Shown here: positions 15,043-22,945 of the stretch, piece by piece
Layout: each line of letters starts with the position of its first letter
Numbering within the stretch: the stretch's first letter is position 1
Origin: Massilia sp. Root335
GTDB taxonomy: Bacteria > Pseudomonadota > Gammaproteobacteria > Burkholderiales > Burkholderiaceae_D
DNA length: 64,000 bases
Direction of reading: 5' to 3'
Assembly: GCF_001425685.1 (NCBI RefSeq)
Contig: NZ_LMCY01000070.1
Location: 44,288-108,287, forward strand
Notes under the pieces: model-generated
Told to the model about the DNA's origin: nothing
Database searches by the model: none
Seen by the model: only the letters and a program-made list of their open reading frames with translations
Program-made: the position numbers and the translations under genes

Positions 15043-16470
15043 ATGAACCGATCGAAGCCGCGCCACAGGCTGGCGCTGGCGCTGGCCGCCGCCGTCGCGC
15101 TGGACGCATCCGCCCAGCAGGCCCCGGCGCCGCAGGAAAAGGGCCCGGTCGCGGCCGACGCCATGCTGCATGCGCTGGCAGTGCATTACCCGACGCCATA
15201 CCGCGCGATGGACGCGGCCGAGGTCAAGGCCGTGCTGGACCGCGTGTTCGACTACCTGGACAAGGTCACGCCGGCCGAGGTGATCGACAAGACCACGGGC
15301 GCACCGATCGCGGACCTGACCCGGCCCGATCCGAACGCCGTGCTGAAGCCGGGCGACTTCCGCCTGACGAGCTATGAATGGGGCGTCACGTACTCCGGCA
15401 TGCTGGCCGCGGGCGCGGCCACGGGCGACCGCCGCTACACCGACTACGCGATCAAGCGGCACCAGTTGCTGGCCGCGCTGACGAAAACCTATCTGCCGGG
15501 CGTCATGGCGGACCGCGAACATGCGCCGGCGCCGATCAAGAGCTTCCTGAACCCGCACGCGCTGGACGACGCCGGGGCGCTGTGCCAGAGCTTCCTGAAG
15601 GCGAAGCTGGGCGAGGGTGGCGTACGTTCGCCCGTCGATTACACGCAGATGATCGGCATCTGCGGCGACTTCGTCGCGAAGAAGGAATACCGGCTGAAGG
15701 ACGGCACCCTGGCGCGGGGCGGCCCGGACGGCCATGGCGGCGCCAGGATGCGCCCGCTGCCGGACACGCTGTGGCTGGACGATATGTTCATGGGCGTGCC
15801 GACCATCGCCTACCTGGGCAAGGCGACGGGCGACCGGCGCTATTACGACGACGCGGCGCGCCAGGTGCTGCAGTTCTCGAAGCGCATGTTCAATCCGCGC
15901 CTCGGCATCTACATGCACGGTTACGTCGAGGGCTTGCGTGACCACCCCGAAATGCACTGGGCGCGCGCCAACGGCTGGGCCGTGATGGCCATGGTCGAGG
16001 TGCTGGAGGTGCTGCCGAAGGACCACAAGGATTACAAGGCCGTGCTCGACCAGCTGCGCGCCCACATCAAGGGCCTCGCCAGCTACCAGACCAAGGATGG
16101 CTTCTGGCACCAGCTGATCGACCGCAACGACACCTACGAGGAGACGTCGGCCACGGCGATCTACGCGTACGCCATCGCGCGCGCCGTCAACCGCGGCTAT
16201 GTCGACGCGCAGGCCTACGGGCCGATGGCGAACCTGGCGTGGGATGCCGTCGCGAGCCGGGTCAGGCCGAACGGGCAGATCGACGGCATCTGCGTGGGGA
16301 CGGGCATGGCGTTCGATCCGGCGTTCTACGCCTACCGGCCGACCAGCGTGAAGGCGGCGCACGGCTACGGTCCCACGCTGCTGGCGGGCGCCGAGATCAT
16401 CGCGTTGAACCGCAGGTTCAAGTTCGGGATGAACGACAGCGCCCTGATGTACCAGGGCGCGCGCGACTGA
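15043..16470 (+). CDS. Second GH105-type unsaturated glycuronyl hydrolase
   Basis: The 475-residue protein has an N-terminal signal peptide (to about residue 25, ASAQQ) and an alpha-barrel. It carries the GH105/GH88-like signature DTLWLDDMFMGVPTIAYLG (Asp246-Asp247), then HWARANGWAVMAMVEVLEVL and DTYEETSATAIYAYAIARAVNRGY. It is longer than the first GH105 protein at 8982 and clearly divergent from it, so the two probably act on different unsaturated oligosaccharides. AGGAG precedes the ATG. The gene ends 3 bases from the convergent phosphoesterase gene. Confidence 0.82.
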   Translation: MNRSKPRHRLALALAAAVALDASAQQAPAPQEKGPVAADAMLHALAVHYPTPYRAMDAAEVKAVLDRVFDYLDKVTPAEVIDKTTGAPIADLTRPDPNAVLKPGDFRLTSYEWGVTYSGMLAAGAATGDRRYTDYAIKRHQLLAALTKTYLPGVMADREHAPAPIKSFLNPHALDDAGALCQSFLKAKLGEGGVRSPVDYTQMIGICGDFVAKKEYRLKDGTLARGGPDGHGGARMRPLPDTLWLDDMFMGVPTIAYLGKATGDRRYYDDAARQVLQFSKRMFNPRLGIYMHGYVEGLRDHPEMHWARANGWAVMAMVEVLEVLPKDHKDYKAVLDQLRAHIKGLASYQTKDGFWHQLIDRNDTYEETSATAIYAYAIARAVNRGYVDAQAYGPMANLAWDAVASRVRPNGQIDGICVGTGMAFDPAFYAYRPTSVKAAHGYGPTLLAGAEIIALNRRFKFGMNDSALMYQGARD

Positions 16471-16473
16471 CCG

Positions 16474-17292
16474 TCAGACCTCGATCACGAGGTCGGGCCG
16501 GAACGCCGCCTGCTCGCCCTTGTTCGCATAGCCGAGCGGATTCGCGACGACGCGGCAGCGCCAGCCGGTGCCTTCGACCACGTAATCGTTCGCGCAATGC
16601 AGGTGGCCGTGCATCCACACGTCCGCGAACGGCAGCAGGTCGTCCAGCGCGTTGCAGAAGCCGGCCGTGCCGGGCGAGACGCCGTAGCGCGGGTCGGCGC
16701 TGCGCAGGGTCGGGGCGTAATGGGTGACGGCGATGGTGGTGCCGTCGAACGGCGTCGCCAGCGCGGCGCGCAGCCAGGCCTGGCATTCGAACGACAGTTC
16801 GCGCTGGCCCTCGGCCAGCAGCGGCTCGCCGTTCACCAGCGTCGTGTTCCCGCTCAGGTAGTAATTCGCGGCGCGGAAGGCTTTTTCGCGCTGCTTGAGC
16901 TGGCGCGTGATGTCGGTCTCGCCGGACGCCAGCGCGTCGAAGTCGGCCCACAGCGTGGTGCCGATGAAGCGCACGTCGCCGATCGTGACGGTGGCGCGGT
17001 CGAGCCATGTGATGTCCAGCGCGGCGCACGTCGCGCGCAGGCGCGCCTGCGTGGCGTCGAAGTCGAGGCCATCGAATTCGTGGTTGCCGGGCACGTACAG
17101 CACGCGCGCGCCGGCGCCCGTGTGGGCCCGGGCGAAACGGGCGAGCCCGAAGTCGTCGGTGGCGAGGCGCGAACGGGCCTGGTACGAGCCGATGTCACCG
17201 GCCAGGACGACGACGTCCGTGTCGGCAAGGATGGTCGGCTGGAACCCGGGATCGCGTTCGAGGTGGAGGTCGGAGAAGAGCTGGATGCGCAT
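16474..17292 (-). CDS. Calcineurin-like metallophosphoesterase
   Basis: The 272-residue cytoplasmic protein has all blocks of the dinuclear metallophosphoesterase fold: SDLHLE (Asp8, His10), AGDIG (about 31-35), GNHE (69-72) and GHLH near the C-terminus. The start is placed at MRIQLFSDLH because the first beta-strand of the fold begins there; the longer in-frame reading runs through the neighbouring lipoprotein gene. The substrate is unknown. There is no link to the flanking carbohydrate genes. Confidence 0.87.
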   Translation of the reverse strand: MRIQLFSDLHLERDPGFQPTILADTDVVVLAGDIGSYQARSRLATDDFGLARFARAHTGAGARVLYVPGNHEFDGLDFDATQARLRATCAALDITWLDRATVTIGDVRFIGTTLWADFDALASGETDITRQLKQREKAFRAANYYLSGNTTLVNGEPLLAEGQRELSFECQAWLRAALATPFDGTTIAVTHYAPTLRSADPRYGVSPGTAGFCNALDDLLPFADVWMHGHLHCANDYVVEGTGWRCRVVANPLGYANKGEQAAFRPDLVIEV

Positions 17293-17348
17293 CGCCGGAG
17301 TATACCGCCTTCCGGCAGGCCGCCGCCGCGCGCATCCGGGCTGCTGGA

Positions 17349-17759
17349 TTACTTGTGGGCGGCGTCCTGCATCTTCTCGCCCGCGCGCTCCAGGCCGCGA
17401 CCGGTGGCGGCCGTCGCGTCCTTGGCGCCTTCCTTCACGTTCTGGGCGGCTTCGTGCGATTCCTGGCGGACTTCGGCACCGGCCTGCTGCAACTGGTCGC
17501 CGGTACGGTCGGCCGCGGCCTTCACGTTCTCGTTGGCCTGCTGGGCCGCTTCCTTCGCGTTCTGGCCGGCCTGCACGGCGGCGGCATTGGCGTTGGCGGC
17601 GGCTTCCTTGGACTCGGCGGCCGCCTTGGCGCCGGCGTCGTCGAGGGCCTTGCCGGCTTCCTGGGCCGGGCCCATGCCGTTCTTGTCCTCGGCCTTGTGG
17701 CAACCGGTGACCAGCACGGCGACGGCCAGCATGATGCTCGAAATGGTGGTGGCTTTCAT
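17349..17759 (-). CDS. Small Ala-rich amphipathic lipoprotein
   Basis: The 136-residue protein has a signal peptide with lipobox VTGC (Cys20). The mature part is a low-complexity helix rich in Ala, Gln, Glu and Lys, with repeated motifs such as NAKEAAQQANENVKAAADRT and NVKEGAKDATAATGR. This resembles LEA/apolipoprotein-like periplasmic stress lipoproteins. The start is supported by AGGAG upstream. It is monocistronic. The function is unknown; envelope protection is a guess from composition. Confidence 0.75.
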   Translation of the reverse strand: MKATTISSIMLAVAVLVTGCHKAEDKNGMGPAQEAGKALDDAGAKAAAESKEAAANANAAAVQAGQNAKEAAQQANENVKAAADRTGDQLQQAGAEVRQESHEAAQNVKEGAKDATAATGRGLERAGEKMQDAAHK

Positions 17760-17905
17760 GAAATTCTCCTGTAGGAAGTTGTCACTTAGATTACACAATC
17801 CCGGAAAGATGCGGCGTACGATACGCCCGCGCCGGCCCTGCAGCTTGTCATGGCGCCGCGCCGGTGGCACGATGCCCCCTTGCGGACAACGACCAGGAGA
17901 ACACC

Positions 17906-18286
17906 GTGAGCGACACGACCACATTGAAAGAAACGGCGACCGCCTTCCTGCGGTTGACCGCCGGCGGGCAAGTCGACGACGCGTTCGCGCGCTACGCGGC
18001 GCCGGGTTTCCGGCACCACAACCCGTATTTCGCGGCGGACGTCGCGACCTTGCGGGCGGCGATGAAGGAGAACGCGGTCCGTTTCCCGCACATGGTGTAC
18101 GAGGTGCAACGCGCGATCGCCGAGGGCCCGCTGGTGGCCGTGCATGCGCGTGCCGTCATGGAAGAGGGGGGAATGGAGCTGGCGACCGTCCACATCCTGC
18201 GCTTCGAGGAGGGACGCATCGCCGAGATGTGGGACATCGCCCAGGCGGCGCCCGTCCCGATGGCGAACCGGGACGGGATGTTCTGA
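17906..18286 (+). CDS. SnoaL/NTF2-like protein
   Basis: The 126-residue protein has the alpha+beta cone fold pattern of SnoaL-like polyketide cyclases: a helical N-terminus (TAFLRLTAGGQVDDAFARY), the typical FRHHNPYF and a C-terminal LRFEEGRIAEMWDI. I place the start at GTG 17906 because CCAGGAGA lies six bases upstream; an in-frame ATG at 17864 has no site. Members act as small enzymes or binding proteins with varied substrates, so no specific role is assigned. It is convergent with the permease gene. Confidence 0.75.
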   Translation: MSDTTTLKETATAFLRLTAGGQVDDAFARYAAPGFRHHNPYFAADVATLRAAMKENAVRFPHMVYEVQRAIAEGPLVAVHARAVMEEGGMELATVHILRFEEGRIAEMWDIAQAAPVPMANRDGMF

Positions 18287-18292
18287 CGCGAC

Positions 18293-19681
18293 TCAGATCG
18301 CCCAGCCGCCCGCGTAGAACACGGCCAGCGCGACGGCGATGCTGACGGTGCCGAAGTTCAGCTTGCGCCACTCGCCGGCCAGCACGCGGCCGATCACGAG
18401 GGTGCAGAAGCCCAGCATGATGCCGGTCACGATATTGCAGCTCAACAGGATGAACACGGCGCACACCAGGCCGGACAGCGCGTCCAGCTTGTCATCCATG
18501 TTCATGTGGGCGACGCTGCTCAGCATCAGCAGGCCCACGTACATCAGCGCCGGCGCGGTGGCATACGACGGCACGAGGCCGGCCAGCGGCGAGAAGAAGA
18601 TCAGGCCCAGGAACAGCAGGCCGACGACGGTCGCGGTCAGGCCGGTGCGGGCGCCGGCCGCGGTGCCGACACCCGATTCGATGTAGGCCGCGGCGGGGGC
18701 GCCGCCGACCAGGCTCGAAAAGATCGAACTCAGCGAATCGGCCGTGAGCGCCTTGCCGCCGTTGTGGATGTAGCCGCGCGCATCGACCTGGCCCGCCTGG
18801 CCGGCCACGGCGCGGATGGTGCCGGTGGCGTCGAACACGGCGGTCATCACGAGCGCCAGCACGCTGGGCAGCACGGCCGCGGTCAGCGCGCCCTTGATGT
18901 CCATCGCGCCGATCAGCGACGCATGGCCCGGCGCGCTCAGTTGCGGCCAGGAGAAGATGCCCGTGAAGTGCACCTTGGGATCGAACGCGAGGCCGAGGGC
19001 GGAAATGCCGATCACCACCAGCAGGATACCGCCCGGCACCTTGCGCTGTTCCAGGCCGAAGATGGCGGCCAGGCCGAGGATGCTCATCAGCACCGGGAAT
19101 GCGGTGACGTGGCCCAGCGCCACCGGCAGGCCGGGGCTGGCGTTCTTGACGATCAGGCCGACGTCGCTGGATGCGATCATCAGCAGGAACAGGCCGATGC
19201 CCACGCCGGTGCCGTGTGCCACGCCGGCCGGCAGGTTCTGCAGGATCCACGAGCGCACGCCGGTCACGGAAATCGCCGTGAAAATGAGGCCCATCAGGAA
19301 CACGGCGCCCAGCGCGACGGCGGGCGTGAGGCCTTTGCCCAGCACGAGGCCGAAGGCCGTGAACGCGGTCAGCGAAATGGCGCAGCCGACCGCGATCGGC
19401 AGCCGTGCCCACAGGCCCATGAGCAGCGAGCCGAATGCCGCGGTCAGGCACACGGCGACGAAGACGGCGCTGACGTCGAACCCTGCCTGGCCCAGCATGC
19501 CCGGCACGACGAACACGGAGTACACCATGGCGAGGAAGGTGGTGACGCCGGCCACGACCTCCCGCCGTTGCGTGCTGCCGCGCGCGGTGATCTGGAAGTA
19601 CTGGTCGATTTTACCGGCAGTGGCAGGTGGGGATGTGAAAGCATCTTCGCGCTCGATGCGCTGGAGTTGAGGCTGGGACAT
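18293..19681 (-). CDS. NCS2-type purine permease (AzgA/GhxP-like)
   Basis: The 462-residue integral membrane protein has about 12 or more hydrophobic segments. The AzgA-like subgroup is shown by its start, KIDQYFQITARGSTQRREVVAGVTTFLAMVYSVFVVP, and by SSIFSSLVGGAPAAAYIESGVGTAAGARTG read in two parts. This subgroup takes up adenine, guanine or hypoxanthine by proton symport. The 185 bases upstream (19682-19866) hold no gene. I looked there for a purine-riboswitch-like fold and saw none. Confidence 0.87.
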   Translation of the reverse strand: MSQPQLQRIEREDAFTSPPATAGKIDQYFQITARGSTQRREVVAGVTTFLAMVYSVFVVPGMLGQAGFDVSAVFVAVCLTAAFGSLLMGLWARLPIAVGCAISLTAFTAFGLVLGKGLTPAVALGAVFLMGLIFTAISVTGVRSWILQNLPAGVAHGTGVGIGLFLLMIASSDVGLIVKNASPGLPVALGHVTAFPVLMSILGLAAIFGLEQRKVPGGILLVVIGISALGLAFDPKVHFTGIFSWPQLSAPGHASLIGAMDIKGALTAAVLPSVLALVMTAVFDATGTIRAVAGQAGQVDARGYIHNGGKALTADSLSSIFSSLVGGAPAAAYIESGVGTAAGARTGLTATVVGLLFLGLIFFSPLAGLVPSYATAPALMYVGLLMLSSVAHMNMDDKLDALSGLVCAVFILLSCNIVTGIMLGFCTLVIGRVLAGEWRKLNFGTVSIAVALAVFYAGGWAI

Positions 19682-19866
19682 GCGGCTGCTCCTGTGTTAT
19701 GGCCCGTCGCGCGCCGCGTGGACGCGTCGTCGGGTGTCTCGTCGTTATGAGTCTAGAAGCTTAGGCCCGAAGTCAAGCGGCAGGACATGCGGCGGGTGCA
19801 TAGGGACTATAAGGAAATCCGTATTGCCTTTGGCCGCAATGGACTTTTTTGCATGCCTTTCCGGCA

Positions 19867-20535
19867 TCAGGCGACGCGCACGGACAGCTCGACGTCGGTC
19901 CCGAACGGCATCGACAGGTAGCCGTTCGCCGGATCGCGCACGCGCGCCAGGTAGGCCGGACTGTGGTCGGCGTTGTCGGCCACGATGGCGGCCCCGGGCC
20001 GCAGGTGCGCTTCCAGCAGGGCGAGGATCTCCGGATACAGGGCCTTGGCGCCGTCCAGCAGCACGAGGTCGATCGCGGCGGGCAGGCCGGCGGCGAGCGT
20101 GTGCAGCGCGTCGCCGGTGCGGATCTCGACGAGGTCCGCGAGGCCCGCCGCCGCCAGGTTGGCGCGCGCCCGCTCGACCTTCTCCGGCTCGAATTCGCTC
20201 GTGATGAGCCGGCCGCCGCCATTGTCGCGCAGCGCCGCGGCGAGGTGGATGGTCGAGATGCCGAACGACGTGCCGAATTCGACGATCGTCCGGGCGCGGC
20301 CGGTGCGTGCCAGCATGTAGAGCAGCGCGCCCGTGTCGCGCGCGACCGGCAGCGCGAGATCCTTGAGGCGGGCGTACAGGTCGCGGTAATCCGTCTTGCT
20401 GCGCATGAGACGCGTGACTTCCGCGTGCGGGACGTGGCCGAAGAGCGCCTGCGGCGACTGGGCGTCCGCCTCGGCGAACAGGCGCGCGAGCAGCGGCGCG
20501 ACGGGCGGCGTGGCAAGGGTGTTCGTGATCTGCAT
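19867..20535 (-). CDS. Class I SAM-dependent O-methyltransferase (CCoAMT-like)
   Basis: The 222-residue protein is a Rossmann-fold methyltransferase. Motif I is TIVEFGTSFGISTIHLA (about 82-98), motif II ends in SEFEP, and a third block is IDLVLLDGAKALYPEILALL, where the Asp is typical of metal-dependent catechol-type O-methyltransferases. The start at 20535 (MQITNTLA) has AAGGAA upstream. It is divergent from a TetR gene with a palindromic operator between them, so it is probably the regulated target. The substrate is unknown. Confidence 0.82.
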   Translation of the reverse strand: MQITNTLATPPVAPLLARLFAEADAQSPQALFGHVPHAEVTRLMRSKTDYRDLYARLKDLALPVARDTGALLYMLARTGRARTIVEFGTSFGISTIHLAAALRDNGGGRLITSEFEPEKVERARANLAAAGLADLVEIRTGDALHTLAAGLPAAIDLVLLDGAKALYPEILALLEAHLRPGAAIVADNADHSPAYLARVRDPANGYLSMPFGTDVELSVRVA

Positions 20536-20571
20536 GGTGGTTCCTTGTGGTGGGTGAGTGACCCGGTTATT

Positions 20572-20604
20572 ATGCGAATAATCCTTCAGGTTTTCTATTC
20601 GCAT
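20572..20604. promoter_or_regulatory. Inverted-repeat operator between the O-methyltransferase and TetR genes
   Basis: ATGCGAATA (20572-20580) and its exact reverse complement TATTCGCAT (20596-20604) are separated by 15 bases. The first copy also sits in a smaller dyad, ATTAT-GCGA-ATAAT. The site lies in the 83-base divergent gap, as expected for autoregulation by a TetR repressor. Confidence 0.6.
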
Positions 20605-20618
20605 TTCGGAACACGCCC

Positions 20619-21251
20619 ATGACCGCACGCCGCCGCCCCCAGATCGCCTCGCGCAAGCTGCCCAAACAGGCCCGCTCCAGCGACCTCGTGGCGGCCGTGC
20701 TGGAAGCGGCCCTTCAGGTTCTGGCGACCGAAGGCGCGCAGCGCTTCACGACGACGCGCGTGGCGGAAAAGGCGGGGGTGAGCGTCGGCTCGCTGTACCA
20801 GTACTTTCCGAACAAGGCGGCGATCCTGTTCCGCCTGCAGAGCGACGAGTGGAACCGCACGACGGCGATGCTGTGCGCGATCATCGAAGACGCGGGCAGG
20901 CCGCCGCTGGACCGGCTGCGTTCGATGGTGCACGCGTTCGTGCGGTCGGAATGCGAGGAAGCGGCGATGCGCGTGGCGCTGAACGACGCGGCGCCGCTGT
21001 ACCGCGACGCGCCCGAGGCCAGCGAAGCGCGTGCGGCCGGCGAGGCGGCCATCGCGGCGTTCATGCGCGAGACGCTGCCGCGCGCATCGCAGGCGACGCG
21101 CGCACTGGCGGCCGACCTGTTGATGGACACGTTCACCGCGGTCGGCAAGCAGTTCTCGGAGCGGCCGCGCACCCCGGACGAGATCGCGGCCTATGCCGAC
21201 GCGCTGGCGGACATGCTGTGCGCGTGGCTGGAGCGGCTGGCGGCGCGGTAG
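20619..21251 (+). CDS. TetR-family transcriptional regulator
   Basis: The 210-residue protein has a classic TetR N-terminal helix-turn-helix (about 25-72), with FTTTRVAEKAGVSVGSLYQY and FPNKAAIL. The rest is an all-helical ligand-binding domain. It is divergent from the O-methyltransferase gene and shares a palindromic intergenic site with it, so local repression is likely. The ligand is unknown. Confidence 0.9.
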   Translation: MTARRRPQIASRKLPKQARSSDLVAAVLEAALQVLATEGAQRFTTTRVAEKAGVSVGSLYQYFPNKAAILFRLQSDEWNRTTAMLCAIIEDAGRPPLDRLRSMVHAFVRSECEEAAMRVALNDAAPLYRDAPEASEARAAGEAAIAAFMRETLPRASQATRALAADLLMDTFTAVGKQFSERPRTPDEIAAYADALADMLCAWLERLAAR

Positions 21252-21257
21252 GGTGGG

Positions 21258-21281
21258 CGTTCGAGGCCGGGGCCTCGAACG
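21258..21281. terminator. Convergent hairpin after TetR and halogenase genes
   Basis: CGTTCGAGGCC and GGCCTCGAACG form an 11-bp perfect stem around a GG loop centre. It lies between two convergent stop codons (21251 and 21301). No U-tract follows, so termination is inferred from position. It is embedded in a TAGGGTGGGC...GCCCACGCG sequence that recalls the repeat at 63599-63678. Confidence 0.5.
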
Positions 21282-21300
21282 AAACATGCCCACGCGGGCG

Positions 21301-22776
21301 TCAGCGCCCCAGCACCTGCGCCAGATAGGCCTCGTGCGTGGACACCGGCGCGACCGCCTCGGCCAGCTGGCGCGCGCGCTCGCGCACCCATTCGAGCGAC
21401 TTCTCGGCGGGCAGCTGGTTGAACGTCGGATCGCTGCGCTCGGGCCAGTGGTGCATGCCGGCGTGGATCGCGAGCCAGCTGTGGCCGTCGAAGCCTTCCT
21501 CCTCGTACTGGTGCAGCGCGCCCGTCTGGCGCCACGCGTGCAGCTTGTACGCCAGCGTTTCCGGCAGTTCCGTGGCGGCCATCGCGGTCCAGAACGGCGT
21601 GTCGCGGCGCGCCGTCAGGCAGTAGTGCATGAGGATGAAGTCGCGGATGCGCTCGAACTGGCGCACGAGGCCCGTGTTGTACGCATCGATGGCCGCCGCC
21701 GGGACGGCGCCGCCCCGCTGCAGCAATGTCATCAGGCGGCCGATCCCGACCTGCACGAGGTAGATGCTGGTCGATTCCAGCGGCTCGAGAAAGCCCGTCG
21801 CGAGGCCGATGCCGACCACGTTGTGGGACCAGAAGCGGGCGCGGTGGCCGGTCGTGAAGCGCAGCAGGCGCGGTTCCGCCAGCGCTTCGCCGTCGAGCTG
21901 CTGCAGCAGCTGTTCGCGCGCCTTGTCCTCGTCGATGAAGCGGGTGGAGAACACGTGGCCGTTGCCGGTGCGGTCCTGCAGCGGGATGCGCCACGCCCAG
22001 CCCGCGTCCAGCGCCGTCGCGCGGGTATAGGGCGTGAGGCCGGTGCCGACGCGCGCGGACGGGCACGCCCATGCGCGGTCGACGGGCAGCCAGCGGCTGA
22101 AGTCGACGAACGGTTCGCCCAGCGTGCGGCCCAGCAGCAGCGACGTGAAGCCGGAACAATCGATGAACAGGTCGGCCCCGACGACGCGGCCGTCGTCCAG
22201 CTTGAGCGACGCCACGCCGCCGTCCTGGCGGCGCGCCACGTCGACGACCTTGCCCTCGGTGCGGCGCACGCCGCGCCCGATCGCGATGTCGCGCAGGAAG
22301 CGGGCATACAGGTTGGCGTCGAAGTGGTAGGCGTAGTTGAAATGCGCGGCGTCCTTGCCGGGCGCGCAGAAGCGGTCGTTCAGCGCCATCACCGTCGGCA
22401 GGCATTGTTCGCCGAACGCGGGCAGGCCGGCGTTCACGTGGCGGCGATACTGGCCCCACAGCGCATTGGGGCCGTCCAGCTGGCCGAAGTCGCCGAACGT
22501 GTGGTAATAGTCCTCGCCGCGCACGCGCCAGTCGCGGAACTTGATTCCCAGCTTGTATGTGCCGTTGGTGGCGCGCAGGAAGTCGGCTTCCGGGATGCCG
22601 AGGATCTGGTGGTAGGCGCGGATCGACGGGAAGGTGGCTTCGCCGACGCCGACGATGCCGATGTCCTCCGACTCCACCAGTTCCACCGTCGTGCCCTTGA
22701 GGCCCGTGGCCAGGGCCGCTGCGGTCATCCACCCGGCCGTGCCGCCGCCGAGGACCACGATGCGTTCGTAAGTCAT
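21301..22776 (-). CDS. Flavin-dependent tryptophan-halogenase-family protein
   Basis: The 491-residue FAD protein has the dinucleotide motif VVLGGGTAGWMTAAALA (6-24). It has the conserved Lys75 in NGTYKLGIKF, equivalent to the hypohalite-binding lysine of PrnA-type halogenases, the family motif WAWRIP, and a Glu in FLEPLESTSIYLVQ. The start at 22776 follows CAGGAGACAGC. Its neighbour is a GH3 enzyme, not a secondary-metabolite cluster. Such halogenase-like genes are frequent beside TonB receptors and glycoside hydrolases in related bacteria, and their role there is not settled. It may not be a true halogenase. Confidence 0.85.
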   Translation of the reverse strand: MTYERIVVLGGGTAGWMTAAALATGLKGTTVELVESEDIGIVGVGEATFPSIRAYHQILGIPEADFLRATNGTYKLGIKFRDWRVRGEDYYHTFGDFGQLDGPNALWGQYRRHVNAGLPAFGEQCLPTVMALNDRFCAPGKDAAHFNYAYHFDANLYARFLRDIAIGRGVRRTEGKVVDVARRQDGGVASLKLDDGRVVGADLFIDCSGFTSLLLGRTLGEPFVDFSRWLPVDRAWACPSARVGTGLTPYTRATALDAGWAWRIPLQDRTGNGHVFSTRFIDEDKAREQLLQQLDGEALAEPRLLRFTTGHRARFWSHNVVGIGLATGFLEPLESTSIYLVQVGIGRLMTLLQRGGAVPAAAIDAYNTGLVRQFERIRDFILMHYCLTARRDTPFWTAMAATELPETLAYKLHAWRQTGALHQYEEEGFDGHSWLAIHAGMHHWPERSDPTFNQLPAEKSLEWVRERARQLAEAVAPVSTHEAYLAQVLGR

Positions 22777-22871
22777 GCTGTCTCCTGATGATATGCATAA
22801 CGATTGTACTGATGTGTTTACGGCGCGCAAGGAACTTTTAGCGCTCGGCAGCAAGTTTTCGCCGAGTGTTG

Positions 22872-22885
22872 TGAAAACGGTTTCA
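22872..22885. promoter_or_regulatory. LacI-type operator candidate 1 upstream of GH3
   Basis: TGAAA-ACGG-TTTCA is a palindrome with perfect 5-bp half sites and a central CG. It lies 60-75 bases before the GH3 start in the divergent gap with the halogenase gene. The half-site pattern is like LacI/GalR-family operators. Confidence 0.5.
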
Positions 22886-22921
22886 TGTCTGCGGTATCAT
22901 GAGGATGTTCGCGCTAACAAA

Positions 22922-22929
22922 AAACGTTT
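22922..22929. promoter_or_regulatory. LacI-type operator candidate 2 upstream of GH3
   Basis: AAACGTTT is an exact 8-bp palindrome, extended as AAAAACGTTTAC, just before the GH3 ribosome binding site (AAGGAG). It shares the AAACG half site of the upstream candidate, about 50 bases away. A LacI-family regulator was not found in the window. Confidence 0.4.
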
Positions 22930-22945
22930 ACACAAGGAGACACGC

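Noticed and set aside
19682..19866. Purine riboswitch before the permease gene
   Set aside because: I saw no three-way-junction-like conserved core; the gap is short and the pattern is not convincing.
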